From contig NC_065571.1 of assembly GCF_937616625.2 (NCBI RefSeq), positions 56,777,651 through 56,841,650 of the forward strand: DNA of 64,000 bases. Direction: 5' to 3'. The DNA comes from Mercurialis annua. Lineage: Eukaryota > Streptophyta > Magnoliopsida > Malpighiales > Euphorbiaceae. Shown here in pieces: positions 1-12,596 of the stretch. The notes under the pieces were generated by a model. The model searched no databases, had not been told where the DNA came from, and was given only the letters and a program-made list of their open reading frames with translations. Position numbers and translations under genes: made by a program. Every line of letters starts with the position of its first letter. Position 1 is the stretch's first letter.

Positions 1-868
1 TAATCAAGCCTTAAGTATCTTTAAAATTCCTATTTCAGCACATCCTCTGACAGTAAGAAGGGGAAGCAAACTTCTCAAGGTAAAGAAAGTTCCAAATATC
101 ACACTTAGGCTTCTTCTGTTACCACGGACATTAATTATTCTGGGATAATTTTCTCTCCAGAAAAGCTTCTTGAAAATGACAAATTCTAACATTTAAATAC
201 AAAATAAATTGATAAATCAGTTTTTTCAGGGAAAAGGACAATTCAACTTCGAGTCATCTCGAGTTGTTGGTAAAGTTTATTTTCTTTTGTAACTAATTTG
301 AAATATTTATTATGACTTTGTATTTAAAAATGAGATTTTCCTAAAAGATTTTGCTGTCCCTTCAACCATTACTTGGTTAATTTTTCTACGAGCACTAAAC
401 ACTTGAAAAGAAGAAATTGTTCTCGCCAAAAATATTTTACAAAGCATTGCTCGCTTTAAAATATCATATCACTGTTGCACAGAATGTCTATGTAAATGTC
501 AAACCAACAATGTCGATCCACTAAATTAATTGCTTCCATAACTCTTGTTGTTCTACTACTACCATAAAAATTGAAAATCAGTATCATATCATGTTGATTT
601 ACATGTCTTTTCTTATCATATACTAATTGATGCCTGTGCTAAGATAACTATAGAGGAGCCATGTTCATATCTATGTAAACAAGATGCAAATGAAGTTAGT
701 CAATCCAACTTGGCAACCTCACTCCTCATAGTGCTACTACCAAGAGAACAATTTTTTTTACCTAGAGAATAATTAGGTTTCCAAAAACTAAGGATAAATA
801 AATGATCAAAAAATCTAAATAGATACTCATATATGGTGCAAAATAATAAGAGCAATGAGCAAACTCAC
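1..868 (-). other. Intron of the Ca2+-ATPase gene, running off the left edge
   Basis: This stretch follows the donor site (GTGAGT on the minus strand) after the exon ending in GIKTE. In the family the next exon begins with a GWYDG-type motif. No matching codons are visible here, so the intron appears to be longer than 868 bp. A 62-codon open frame at 4-192 on the minus strand has no similarity to the ATPase that I can see. Confidence 0.6.
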
Positions 869-2389
869 CTCTGTTTTTATACCCAGCACCAAAGAAGCAA
901 CAGCAGCGACCATCAATATGATTAAAGTAAGATCTTGCCATGCTTCCCAAAGAAACATCTGAAAAATCAAATGCATCAGTGAAGATTGTGGAGAGCCGAT
1001 TATTTCTTCAATAGTATCAAGTAAAATGTGGAAAGAAAAACTAAGAAAAAAGCAAAACACAAACTCCAATAGCAATTACCCAGAAACTTCTTCCTTTTTT
1101 TTGAGGATATGTATTTGAACCAAATGCATTCTTGCGCTTAAGTAGGTCAGCATCGTCTCCATAAATCCCCTTCTCTGTTTTTGTTTTTAACATATCAGCA
1201 AGCCCTTTTACCTAATGCAAAATGAACCAAGATAAATCTCAAGATACTCCAAAATCAGTCGAGAGAACTTCATATTTGATGAACTTACCCCTCCAATTTG
1301 CTCCAGCTCATCAAGTTTATGATCTCTTGTTATTGCTGATAGTTTTTCTTGTCCAATTCCAAAATCACCCTTAGGTATTGACTCTGATTCTACAACAGTT
1401 CCTGTCAGGAAAATATTACAAAGCAATTAGAGCAGTAGATCCACTTGGACATAGGTGACAGTCCACGACAGAATTACACATCATCAATTGGGGGAAAAAA
1501 GCTCAATAGACTTGCTAAGTTTAGCAATTTAGAGTCATGTAAGTGCAAATGCTAACAAGAGTTACTAAGACCTTAATAGATGGCAAACTCAACTCCTATA
1601 ATGTAGTAAAGAATTGTTACATAAATTAAGAACAACAACAACCAGTAGATAAAACATATACCATTTGCTTGTTCCCCAGCAGCTCTAAATCGATATGCAG
1701 CCTGATGCATAAGAACACAAATATTAAACCAATAGCTTAGTTAAAATGCTAATGAATACAAATACATTAAAAAAAAGCATCAGCCAAATTCGAGAATGTA
1801 CTCGTATCACTTGCGCATGTGCCCTAATCTTTCTCAATATTTGCTGCTTCTCTTCTTCCTTCTTCAAGTCCAAAGTGTACCGGAATCTACGCGAAGCATT
1901 AAGTACAAGTGCAGCTTGCTACAAACAAATTTAAAAAAGAACAATTAGCATAAAAACTACACTGAGCTATTTACTAAAAATAGAACATCCACATAAACCT
2001 ATAAATAACTTAAAAACAAGACACCTTTTATTACACAAATAATTCTCTCAATGTTGAAAAAAATAAAACAAAAACAAAATACATTTTACTCAAAAGAATT
2101 TTTTATAAACAAAACACACACAACATTCAATTTAGCATGAAAACTACAATAAGCTAATCAGTAAAAAAAATCACAAAAATAACATTAAAATACACATTAA
2201 AAATAGAGTTAAAAATAATTAAATTACCCTCCAGCGACGAAGACGTTCAACAGACGCGTTCTTCGTGTTAGGAATATCGAACGGACTGGACAGAGCATCG
2301 TCATCTTCACTATTAGAACGACTCCTACCAGATTCGAGATCATGCCTCCGTCTATAAGGCGACGTTGAGCCTTTATTAAACATTTCCAT
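869..2389 (-). CDS. Autoinhibited plasma-membrane Ca2+-ATPase (ACA8/ACA10 type), N-terminal six exons, partial
   Basis: P2B-type Ca2+ pumps export Ca2+ from the cytosol and are switched on by calmodulin binding to an N-terminal autoinhibitory tail. Exons (minus, GT-AG): 2228-2389, 1802-1918, 1662-1701, 1289-1401, 1080-1211, 869-958. Together they read 218 residues in frame. The start ATG (2387-2389) gives the peptide MEMFNKGS, and a second ATG follows two codons later. Residues about 46-80 (VERLRRWRQAALVLNASRRF) are the conserved calmodulin-binding segment with its anchor Trp. The motifs GDFGIGQE, EKGIYGDDADLLKRK and FGSNTYPQKKGRSFW follow. The last exon holds the first membrane span (DLTLIILMVAAVASLVLGIKTE). 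The GRSFW and VERLRRWRQ wording resembles ACA10 more than ACA8. Phosphorylation, ATP-binding and remaining membrane domains lie beyond the left edge. Family assignment is sure; the paralogue is inferred. Confidence 0.93.
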
Positions 2390-2402
2390 TTCTTACTTTT
2401 CA

Positions 2403-2690
2403 CTGTCGCAGGAGATGTGGCACCGTTAGTCAGTCTTCTTACTCCAATTTTTTTCCTCTATTTACGCCATTTTTCTCCTCTCCGGTCACCGATTTTCTTC
2501 CGTTTTTCTCTAGAACAACAAAAAAACGCGTTTCTATTTCCGAAACTTCAATTAGAAAGGAAAAAAAAAACAAAGAGTCACTGATGAACCGACTAGGTTT
2601 AATAAAATCGGAATAAAACGACAAATTAACGAACAGTCAAAATAAATGAAAATAACTTCTAATTAAATATAATTATAATAATAATTATAC
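2403..2690 (-). other. Candidate leader intron in the 5'UTR of the Ca2+-ATPase gene
   Basis: On the minus strand a good donor (CAGCAAAG/GTATAAT, exon edge 2691) and a good acceptor (CTCCTGCGACAG/TG, exon edge 2402) bracket 288 bp just upstream of the ATG. The stretch upstream (about 2692-2760) is a pyrimidine/GAA-rich leader with TTCTTC repeats on the plus strand. This is inference from splice-like motifs only. Confidence 0.35.
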
Positions 2691-2760
2691 CTTTGCTGTG
2701 ATATAGAATAGCTAGAAATTTTCTTCTTCTTCTTCTTCCTCGAGCTCTGGTTTTGCTTCA

Positions 2761-3639
2761 AAATGTGAGAGAAATTAAAGCGTTAAAATAAAAGGATTTT
2801 TTCAATTGGCATCTGATAATGCCTTTGAGAAGAAGCAATTAGTTTTAGGAAATAATGAAAGTAAAAAGGCGAAAGAAATATATTTGGTTCCTATTTATAT
2901 ATTTTTGACAGCGAAAAAGCGCGTTATATTTATTTTGTGCTCAAAATAAGTAAGCAAGATTCTTGTGTTTTTTGCTATGTATACGGTTACTGCTGCCTGT
3001 TTTTATGAGCGGAGTGTTGTCAGTTTAGGATGTCTGGTTTAACTATAGTTATTATTACAGGTAAAATTGGTAATAATTCTAAAATTTAACTACTGTTTTA
3101 TTCTACTTTTAAAAAGAATGTTTAATATAAATTCAGTTAATCTTTATTTTTATTTATTTATTGATGTATTGGAGTTTTATTTCTATTAATCTAAAAGATA
3201 AAAGTAAATTGTTAGTGTTAAACATATAAGAAGTTAAATTAGCTTAAACTAACTACATTGAGATTCAAAATCGAGATTTAGAAGTGCATTTAGAAAGCTT
3301 AGCCGTCCGAGTTAATTAAAGATAATAATTATAGTTGTCTTCTTCTTATTCTCTTCTCCATGAGATATTTTTTCAATCGTTGAATTTTAAATTTATAAAA
3401 TATATTAAAAGTTGTAATTTTTATTGTTTGAATTAAACATGAAATTCATAAAATTTGCAAGTTTTATATAATAGTATAATTTAACTTTATATGTACTTAA
3501 TAAGTGAAAATTTCGAAAAAAGATTTTAAAAGATGAAAAATTCTAAAAAAAATATAAAATTGTAGCAATTTTGTATCCTTATTTGGATTTTGTTCAAATT
3601 TATAGGTTGTGTAAATCATTGAAAATCCTTCAATTCAAA

Positions 3640-3703
<64 letters not shown>

Positions 3704-4317
3704 ATGAATGTTATATTTTTGTGTGGAATTTTTCATATTACTCTTTATGAGTTTTGTTATTATTTATTATCGTCAATTTATAATTTAAAATAATAATTAC
3801 ACGAAGCATTTGAAATCTCTGAACTATAGGCAATTCTACTTTATCTATTATATAATTTATTTGATTCAAATTTTAAATTAGCTAGATGTATGTCTAACTC
3901 TAAACATACTTAACACTACCGAACATGAGTAGTTAGTTGTATCTAAAGCAAATTTTGCTCATCCAGCAGCTTAAGAATTCAACAACTTTTATCATTTATC
4001 ATAAAGAATTTAATAAATTAATTGATCTTTTAAAACTTGTGATCTATGTGATTAATGACAGGCAAAAGAAAACAAATCATGAAAGTAGATAAAATGATAA
4101 AAGTAGTAAATGGACCATCCAATTTTTGAATTAGTACAATTTTAATTTTTCTAAAAATTAGAAGTATACAGTTTAAAGAAATTTAAATTTGAATGGTTTA
4201 ATTTAGTTTTAATTAATTTAAAAATAAAACTTTACTATCTTTAATAGGTCTAAAAATATAAATCATAGTCCTTAGTTGATCAAAATAATTGAGAGTTGAT
4301 TATTTGATCTCGAGTCA
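2761..4317. other. AT-rich intergenic DNA upstream of the Ca2+-ATPase gene
   Basis: It probably contains the minus-strand promoter in its first few hundred bases. No further gene is visible. It includes a (TA)n microsatellite. Confidence 0.5.
3643..3701. repeat. (TA)n microsatellite
   Basis: About 29 uninterrupted TA units. Length is likely polymorphic. Confidence 0.95.
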
Positions 4318-4326
4318 TAAATTTAA

Positions 4327-4636
4327 GGGTTAATGTCATAAAAAATCACAAATTTTACACGTTTTCTCAATTTAATCATGTTTTTAAAAACTTCTTATAA
4401 ACATACACCAACTTTTATTTTTTTTCCCAAATTCATACACGGTGTTGACTTGTCACTCATTCATTAGTTAAAAATGACTTACACCTCAGCATATTGCACC
4501 AATGAATAAGTGTCACGTCAGCACCGTGTATGAATTTGAAAAAAAATAAAAGTTGGCGTATGTTTATGAGAAGTTTTAAAGAACGTGATTAAATTGCGAA
4601 AATGTGTAAAATGGTGAATTTTTATGATATTACCCC
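4327..4636. mobile_element. Mutator-like MITE (310 bp foldback)
   Basis: The two halves are inverted copies of about 120 bp (left GGGTTAATGTCATAAAAAATCAC, right complement GGGGTAATATCATAAAAATTCAC). The element is flanked by a perfect 9 bp direct repeat TAAATTTAA (4318-4326 and 4637-4645). A 9 bp target duplication with long TIRs is the signature of Mutator-superfamily MITEs. No coding capacity. A partial relative lies at 6984-7150. Confidence 0.85.
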
Positions 4637-4645
4637 TAAATTTAA

Positions 4646-5792
4646 AATAATAATAACCATTTATTTAAGCAAAAAATATTATTTACGAAGAAGCAATAAA
4701 GATTCAGTTTTTTAAAAAAAATTACTATAAACTACTGTATCAAACAAGATTGAGATTATAACTTTTTAAAAAAAATAGATTTAACATAGTATCTCGTTTT
4801 ACTTGTTCAAATATGACAAAATATGATCAGAATATTATATATAAATTGAAAATGAAAATGAAGTGAAAATTATTGATTGAATAATTTGAAGCTGAAATGG
4901 TAAAATAAAACTAAAAATATTTTTTCTTAAATCAGAAATTAGTCCTGTTTGATTTTTGCGTCAAAATTAAGGACGAAAATGAACTTTTGTTGCAAAAGGA
5001 AGATGAGGGAGGCAAACTAGGGAGAAAGTGCCACATTACTACATTCCTCAAACTTGAAGAAAGGACGTGGCTTAATTTGCTGGCACGTCTCTCACAGCCA
5101 GGTGCAATGTGTCCATCATAACTCACTATTTTATTTATTAACAGATCATATATTATACATGTCCGTCCAATTAAAAATTTTAATATAATGTTTAGGTTGC
5201 ATAAAAATGTTTGAACAAAATTCTGTAGTTTGATTACATATATTTAGACAGATGTCATCATTACATAAAAAGACAGGTTAAAAGTTAAAACTAGATGAGT
5301 AAGCATATTTTTAGTCAGATTTCAAATCGAGTTTTCTCGAATTAAGTCAATTAAATAATTATATAGTTTACATCAGATCGACCAAAATTTGACACAATAT
5401 CATACCGACATAAACGAATAATATAAAGTTCATGAAAGTGTACACTGTATAATCATTTTTAGTCGGTTAATGTAATTTATAAATACCACGAACTAATTGA
5501 TAAACAAAAATATGAATTTCAATTAAGTCAAATACTAAATTAAAAAAAATTGTATAAATTAATTTAGTCAAAATATGATTATTTTTTTGATCGAATCCAT
5601 TAAAATTCTGCTGAACTAACATGAACTATCAAAATATGTTAGTTCATTAATGTAGTTAATATCAATATATATGCGTTCAACCCAAATTAACTAAAAATGT
5701 TTTGGTTGATTGAGATTTTTAAAATCATTCAAATAGACAATAATTGAGTCCAAATCATCATAAGTGAATTTCTTTAATTTTATTTTAAAAAA
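4646..5792. other. Intergenic, no gene seen
   Basis: Mostly AT-rich. The segment 4930-5120 is less AT-rich and has a G-box-like ACGTGGC, but its minus-strand open frame of 64 codons looks non-coding. Confidence 0.4.
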
Positions 5793-6177
5793 GGTTAATC
5801 TCAATAAAATACCAAACCTTTACGGATTTTGTCAATATAACCAAACCTTTAAAAAATCGTCTAATTTAGCCAATTTTGCAATATTTAAAACCTTTTTTAG
5901 CCATTCGTGAATAAAAACGAAGAATTTGTTATTCATCAATGAATTAAACTAACCGATTTTGAATGATATAAGATATTTGAAACTATTTCTATTCAAAATC
6001 ATTCAAAATTGGTTAGTTTATCCCATTGACGAATGACGAATAGCAACTTTTCGGTTTTATTCACGAATAACTATAAAAGATTTTAGATATCCCTAAATTG
6101 GTTAAAATAGACGATTTTAAAAGGTTTAGTTAAATGACAAAATTCGTAAAAGTTTAGCATTTTATTGGAATTAACCC
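5793..6177. mobile_element. Foldback MITE, Mutator-like (385 bp)
   Basis: Left end GGTTAATCTCAATAAAATACC pairs with the complement of the right end (GGGTTAATTCCAATAAAATGC). Pairing runs inward for most of the element through motifs such as AACCTTTACGGATTTTGTCA and CATTCGTGAATAAAAACG. The flanks TTTAAAAAA and TTTTGAAAA could be a degraded 9 bp duplication. Confidence 0.7.
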
Positions 6178-6983
6178 TTTTGAAAAATATTAATTCTCAT
6201 ATAGTTGTTTTAACATATTTATTTTAATTTGAAATAAATATGATTTAGAAATTAATGTTTATTTTAATATTGGATAAAATATGTACATAAATCATTTTAA
6301 ATAGCATAATATTATATTAAAATAATTTTAATTATATATTTTTTTCTTTTAACGTCTTTTTTTGTTTTGAGTACCAACTGTTTTGTAGTATTATTTAAAG
6401 TGTTTTTTATATTTTAAAATTCATTGAATATCTTTATTATTATTTTCTAAAACTTGAACGGGCAATAGCAGCATCGGCTCCACAAAGTTAAAATCGAATC
6501 TTTCTATTGGCTTTTTCAATTTACTCGTGAATAAAAATGAAAAGGAAAGCCTGTTTTTTTTTTAAATGATGGCTATTTTGAGCGTGGCGAAAATGAACGA
6601 AAAACGATATCATCAACTATTACATAAAACAAACAAATGTATTCTAAAAGTTGCAGTATTTTTATTTTTAAATAAATTATTTACAAATTTTATTTATACC
6701 AAATACACTTTACAAATAATTTAAGATAAATTAGTTGTTGGTTAGGTGAAAATCATGGTCTTGTGCGTAAAAAACAAAAAAATAAAAACAAAGATAAAAA
6801 GATAAACAAATTTATATTAATAATAACATTTAAGAGAAATTATTTGATACCCATAACATATTTTTATTTTAAATTTCAAAATCAAATAATATTATCTTTA
6901 AAATTTATTTTCGTTAATAATTGTTTTTTATATTCTTTTTGAGAGTGAACTAAATAAAAAAAAAACTTAACTAATAAAATTAA

Positions 6984-7150
6984 GGGTTGTTGCTATAAAA
7001 ATTCACCAACTTTACACGTTTTTTCATTTTAATCACGTAGTTTAAATTTTCTCATTTTCATGTACGAACTACCACTTTTTCTCAAATTTATATACGGTGC
7101 TGAGGTGGCACTCATTCATTGGTGTAAAATGACCTCCACCTCAGCGAATT
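6984..7150. mobile_element. Truncated copy of the 4327-4636 MITE family
   Basis: It reads GGGTTGTTGCTATAAAAATTCACC, then TTTACACGTTTTTTCATTTTAATCACG, and later ATACGGTGCTGAGGTGGCACTCATTCATTG and ACCTCAGC. It follows the left arm of the 4327 element in order but lacks the right arm. Confidence 0.7.
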
Positions 7151-7428
7151 ATATGTTAAAATAAGATACAAAATTAATTTATACAAATCAAATTATAAAA
7201 AAATTCTTCAAACTAAAGGGATGTTAAGTAAAATAATATAATACATAAAAAGAGTAAAAAAAATAGTACATTTTCTTACATTTATATGAGAAACAATATT
7301 ACATACCTTAGATATCTTCCAGATCAAAATGTTTCAATACAGATGAACAGTTGCTGGTTAATTTTCTGCAACTGACAACGGAAACAATTAAATATATAAT
7401 ACAATCATTTTTAAAGTGGTATAGATTA

Positions 7429-7462
7429 TATATATGTGTGTGTTTGTGTGTGTGCGCGCGCA
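7429..7462. repeat. Compound TA/GT/GC microsatellite
   Basis: A TATATATGTGTGTG tract runs into GTGTGTGTGCGCGCGC, alternating purine-pyrimidine throughout and so potentially Z-DNA forming. Confidence 0.85.
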
Positions 7463-10258
7463 TACAACGACGGAAGTATTTTAAAATTAGAATAAACTCT
7501 AACCTAAGCTGGGTTTAAAAAAAAATGTATTTTTTTAAATAAAAATAGAGAGTAAATATATAATTAAATAGAAATTATATTTGAACTACTGAAAAATTAT
7601 AGGTTAATCAGAAAATAAGTATATATTATATAATTTAATGTACCAAAGCTGTATTATTTAAGGAGAATTTCATATTCCAATATTTCCTTTAATGTCGTAA
7701 AAAAAGGAAGGAAAATAAAAATAATGAATAGAAAAAATATAAAAAATAAATTTTCTTGGCATTCAACATTTTGACTGTACCTAATGAGAACAAGAAAAAG
7801 AGAATATTTGATGAAGGAAGCATTTCAGCATATATATAACCCTTTTGACATGTGGAGAATATACCTTTGAGACCTTATATTTAAAAAAGAAAAATTGCTT
7901 TAAATGATAAATTAGAATTACCTACTAGAAATAAACAGATTTTTCATATAATTTGGTGAAAATAATAATTTTATTAATTATAATAAAAAAATTCAAACTT
8001 TAAATTTTAATTTTTAATGTTTTACTGAACAACACATTTAAGGAAGGATAAATATATTTATTAAAAAAGTACGAATAGTTTTTTTTTGTTTTTTTTAATA
8101 AATTAGTATCTTTACTTGTCAATTTATTCCTATAAAAATGAATTGCATGTTTATGAAGCTAATATTAGTCTTATATGCGTCTTTTTTTCACTTTGTACTT
8201 ATATCACTTATAATTAGGGTCGGACATGAACCGGTTAATCGGTTCATAAGCTTTATTTACAAACCGATTCATGTTATTATGATTTTTAAAATTAAAAATC
8301 TAATTTTATAATATATTATAATAATTGACTATTTAATTGGTTAACTTTTTAGAATGATTTGAATTTTTAATTTTATGGACTTGAACCATATAACCTAAAA
8401 AAATAGGCATATAAAAAAACTAAAAGTTCAGTCCATTTAGTTTGTTTAGTAAATCAAAAATACTGCAAAATCTTTTTTGTATATTTTTTTTAAAAAAAAA
8501 GCTTACCGCTACAAATGATTTAACATTTATCTATTTTTCAAAAAAAAAAATTGCACAAATCGCCACTTTTAATTAATCGATTTTGAATTTTGAAATTTAA
8601 TTATAGCCAATTTGCAAATTTAATCAAATTTCAGCCACCCTGAAGTCTTTTTAAATTGCACAAAATTCTAGTTGCTTTTAATAACATCTGAAAAATTGTT
8701 ATAATTGACAGTCAAAAATGCAAAATAAAAAATAAAAAAATTAGCACGTTTAGAAAGGTTAGCTAGATTGACAGTGTCCAATTTAATTTTTTAAGTCATC
8801 AAGTCTATTCAATAAAAAGTTGTTTGTTTAAATTAAAAAAAATACTTATGTTATTCCTCTCTAGGAATGGCAATGGGGCGGAGACGGAAATACCCATCCA
8901 TCCCCGCTTTTTATGGGAAATCTCCATGTTCGTACCAATTTAATTGACGGAGAGGAATTCATCTTCATCTCCACCTCTATGGGATCCTTCATATTAATGG
9001 GGACTTTCATCTTTGTTAATTTTTAAAACACGACGTTAAAATTAATTGGCGCGTTTAAAAAGGTTAGTAGATTAATTTATTTTATTTTATTTTAATTAAA
9101 ATTAATTAGTTATTCATATTATTTTTTATTTTAAATATTTTATAACAATTGATATACGATATATTTTGAGGATCCTATATAATCATCATGAAAAACACAT
9201 ATCTTAATCAATAACGATCAACGCACAAAATTCATCACCAACCACGAATTAGCTTTCGGTGCTATAGTATTATCTACGACATATCAATGGTCATATGATG
9301 GGTTATTTTCCATTGTTGTGATTTGTGAATATATATCACCTATCTTTTAGTAAAATTATATTATTTTATAATTAGAAAATTTATACTATTTAAATGGCCA
9401 TAACAAAAGAAATTTCTTTCATCAATTTTGTACATTTTCTTGCTATAAAATATTGATTTAGACGCTACAAATATAATTACAGACTCGTCAAATTATCTAT
9501 TAAGTGTCATTTTACCATTTTATTTTGAATTCTTCTCGAAAAGTTAAATATATCTCGACAAGACTTTTTTACAGTCTCCTTGTCATATTCATGTTGAACT
9601 TCTAGCAGTGCGATGCGTTTTTCTTTTTGTATAGGTATTCGGACCAGCATTTTCAAATGCAAAATGTGTAAAATTGTCTATAAATACTTTTTTGACTGAA
9701 CTCATTTAAATTTTTAAGAAATTATGGTTATGGAATAAAATAAAAGAAGACTTTAGTGAAAAATATGTCAAATGAAAGGGATTGTGGTTGAAAATTAGCC
9801 TCATATAACACATTTTCCCTTAATTTTTGGCTGCGGCGTATAGTGACTAAACTTGAACAAAAAGAATTATTTTGATATTTTTTTTTTCTCTTAAGTTGAA
9901 GTCTCTAGTGGGTTAAGTATCCAATGCTACGATGAAATGGGCAGAAGCATAAAAATATATCTTTAATTTTCATTATTCTCATTATCCAAATTCCAAAAAA
10001 AAAAAAAATATTGCACACAACTGTTGCGTCATGTCATTCGTGCAACAAACCAATTGTGCATTAGCCATGTGAAATATTGAATGATAAAAAAATAAGTAAT
10101 AATTAAAAAATTCCCTATCGCAAATGCTCATTGGCTTGATGTAAAAATGACGTGGCGCAACGGTTGCATGGAATAAACACTAAAAAAAAGAATAGTTAAT
10201 ACATAATTTAAATTAACTTATTCCACTAGATACTAGGTAGTTAAGTCATTATAGACAT

Positions 10259-10481
10259 GAGAGATTTTCAGGTAGACTTAGTCTATCACGTCATTCGTGT
10301 ATTAGCCTATCATATTATAACACGTCATTAAAATAGTGGCACAATCGTAATTTTATTTATTTCTTGTTTACACTTTTGAATAATAATATTACGATAGTGC
10401 CATTATTTTAATGACGTGTCATAATATAATAGGTTTAGTTCATGGATGACGTGGTGGACTGAGTTTATCTAAAAATTTCTC
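10259..10481. mobile_element. Foldback MITE (about 220 bp)
   Basis: Left arm GAGAGATTTTCAGGTAGACTTAGTC... pairs with the complement of the right arm (GAGAAATTTTTAGATAAACTCAGTC...). Both arms contain CACGTCAT and ACACGTCATTAAAATA.TGGCAC. A short loop with AATTTTATTTATTTC separates them. No clear target duplication was seen. Confidence 0.7.
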
Positions 10482-11390
10482 GACACATACACACTTAGTT
10501 AAATATGAGCTCTATCATACTTTAAATTTATGAAAATATGTAAAGATCTCGAATTTGAATTTTCACACGACTACATCCATTTATTTAGAAATGAATTTAA
10601 ATAAAAGATATATAGCATACCTGGAAATTACAAAGAGGAAAATTTGGAGCAAAATCTTCAACCTTTGATTCTCTTCCTTTATATAAACTGATATTTAAAA
10701 AAGAAAAAGGGAGAAAAAGTGAAAGAATAAGAACAAATCAAGAAAATAAATCACATGAGCATATAATATCGATCTCTCACCTTGTTGCCTTGATGCACAA
10801 GTAATTAATGATGCCTTTTTCCAGGGTTTAATTTAATTTAATCAAATCGGCTAAAAGAATACAATTAATGCTTCATTAGCAATCAAGAACGAGAGATTTA
10901 AGAAAAGATAAAAATATTCTTAGAGATATTAAATTTTTTAAAAGGGGTATAATTTGATAAGTGAAGGTACTACGCAAAGGCAAAAATAAGTGAAAGGCCC
11001 CATATGAAACTTCCAGGAAAGAGCCGTTGTGGGTTGACATCATGATGCATGGCTTTTTTCTTCTTCCCGTTGTGGATATAAAAAACAACGGTAATGACAA
11101 TTACGTATTTTTTGGGTATTTGCCTCTTTTTTACAAAATGTTATTCTTGACCCTTTGAGTGAAATGATTCTTTCATAAATAAATTATATAATATATGAAT
11201 TCGAAACACGATAGAAAAGAGAGAAATTCAAATCGAAAACTCAATGACAGATATACATTTTTCTTTGAGGGAGTCCAAATTAAAGATATATAATATTCTT
11301 ATATATAAAAGAAGAGAGAAATTAATACTCTCTCGTTTTTAAAAATCAACAAATTAATAAAAATATATCATTACATTTTTCTATTAATTT
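10482..11390. other. Intergenic, no gene seen
   Basis: AT-rich sequence. The 74-codon minus open frame near 10876-11100 has no recognisable motif and no supporting signals. Confidence 0.4.
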
Positions 11391-11537
11391 TTAATCTTTT
11401 GAAATGCGCTGCATAATAGCTTCAATGCGAGCAAATAAATAACCATTTAGTAGTTCATCACCCAACAGATTGCGTAACAATTTTTTAATGAAATTCATCG
11501 CAGAAAAATACTTGTTCGATTGATGTTTTATAGCAAC
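11391..11537 (-). pseudogene. Relic of a hAT transposase C-terminal dimerisation region
   Basis: The minus strand reads 48 codons and a stop (complement of 11391-11393). They include KYFSAMNFIKKLLRNLLGDE and LLNGYLFARIEAIMQRI. This resembles the 'RSFSAMN.IKT.LRN.MGDE.LN' block near the C-terminus of plant hAT-derived (TTF-type zinc-finger) transposases. A stop lies immediately upstream in frame and no other transposase domains were found nearby, so this is a fragment. The less AT-rich patch at about 11845-11905 may be part of the same dead element. Confidence 0.5.
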
Positions 11538-12596
11538 TTGTTAGATTAATAACTTTTTAATTAATAAAGAAAATAAAGAAAAAATAATAATTTTCATGTA
11601 TATTAAATGAAAATTCCAACTATTTTAGAGAAATTTATCAGAAATAAAGTTTTCAAGCTAACTTTCAAGTTTACATAGAAAAACTACAGAAAAGTGAGAT
11701 GGAAGAGTTAATTCTTATCAATCGCAAAAAAATGACTCTTTAGGATGAAAGCATTTTTTTATCTTAAACTAGAAACAAATTATTGTTAAAAAAAGTAAAC
11801 CAAAATGTTGTGTTTACCCCAATTCTCTATTTTTTTTATTAAATTCAAGAGGGGCTCAGTGCACCCCTTCGACCCTTTTCGTGCCCGCCAGTGCTCTGTA
11901 ATTGAACAATACATCATAACTAAGACTTTTTTTGATAGAGGATGCATGAAGTGTTTTAAACGAGTTTCAAATGGCGCTTTAAACCTTTCATATTCAGACT
12001 ACCATCTAACTCACCTAACCATATCTCACTTGACTGGCTATCAGCTCCACTAAACAAACCCTTAACATTACAACATTATGCATTCACCGGCTGTACGTTC
12101 AGTATGATAAGTTAGTTTCAGCTTCTGCCCAGCAGCAATTCATCAACACGAAACTGAGCAAAACCAAGGCAAGTAATTAAGCCTGTGGCTATATGCCCAT
12201 CATGCTCATTTGTTCATACAACTCGACAGATCCTACACTAACGAGGAACCAGAGTTCTGCAGCTATCTTAAAATAACTTATTCACCACCAAGTGATCGGT
12301 AAAATGACAGTAAAGACGAGAAAGGCTGACTATCCTCGTCGACAAATATGTAGATCTGGCAATTAGATCAACTTAATCATGAGGAAGTAACCAGTTCGAA
12401 GGGCGTAATCGCCAAAAATCAGGCTAATAAAATAATTTGTCCATTTAAAATACAAAAGAACTCGCAAGCAATATGCTAAATTCCTCAATTTGACTCAAGT
12501 TTTTTTTTCTTTCCAATATGCAACTCAATGCCGAATAGATTTACCATATTGGCCATTGCAAAGTGACATCAAAATCTGCAGAAGAAAGTTTTGTAA
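11538..12596. other. Downstream flank and probable 3'UTR of the LisH/SRP40 gene
   Basis: The sequence becomes less AT-rich from about 12060 to 12596. That fits a transcribed 3'UTR of the minus-strand gene ending at 12597. An 82-codon plus-strand open frame (11805-12053) shows no protein features and was not called. Confidence 0.35.

Larger units (their letters stand above)
6178..10258. other. Intergenic DNA with decayed repeats
   Basis: No gene was recognised. The segment contains a truncated MITE (6984-7150), a GT/GC microsatellite (7429-7462) and two stretches that look like ends of decayed hAT-type elements. One is near 8217 (TAGGGTCGGACATGAACCGG with GGTT/CGGTT runs). The other is near 8868 (TAGGAATGGCAATGGGGCGG, followed by CCCATCCCCGC-like text to about 9010). 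Their other ends could not be placed. Confidence 0.4.

Noticed and set aside
1..192. Minus frame of 62 codons as the next Ca2+-ATPase exon
   Set aside because: It lacks the expected GWYDG-type motif and matches no part of the pump I know.
3643..3701. (TA)n tract as a regulatory or origin element
   Set aside because: A plain microsatellite; nothing else supports a special role.
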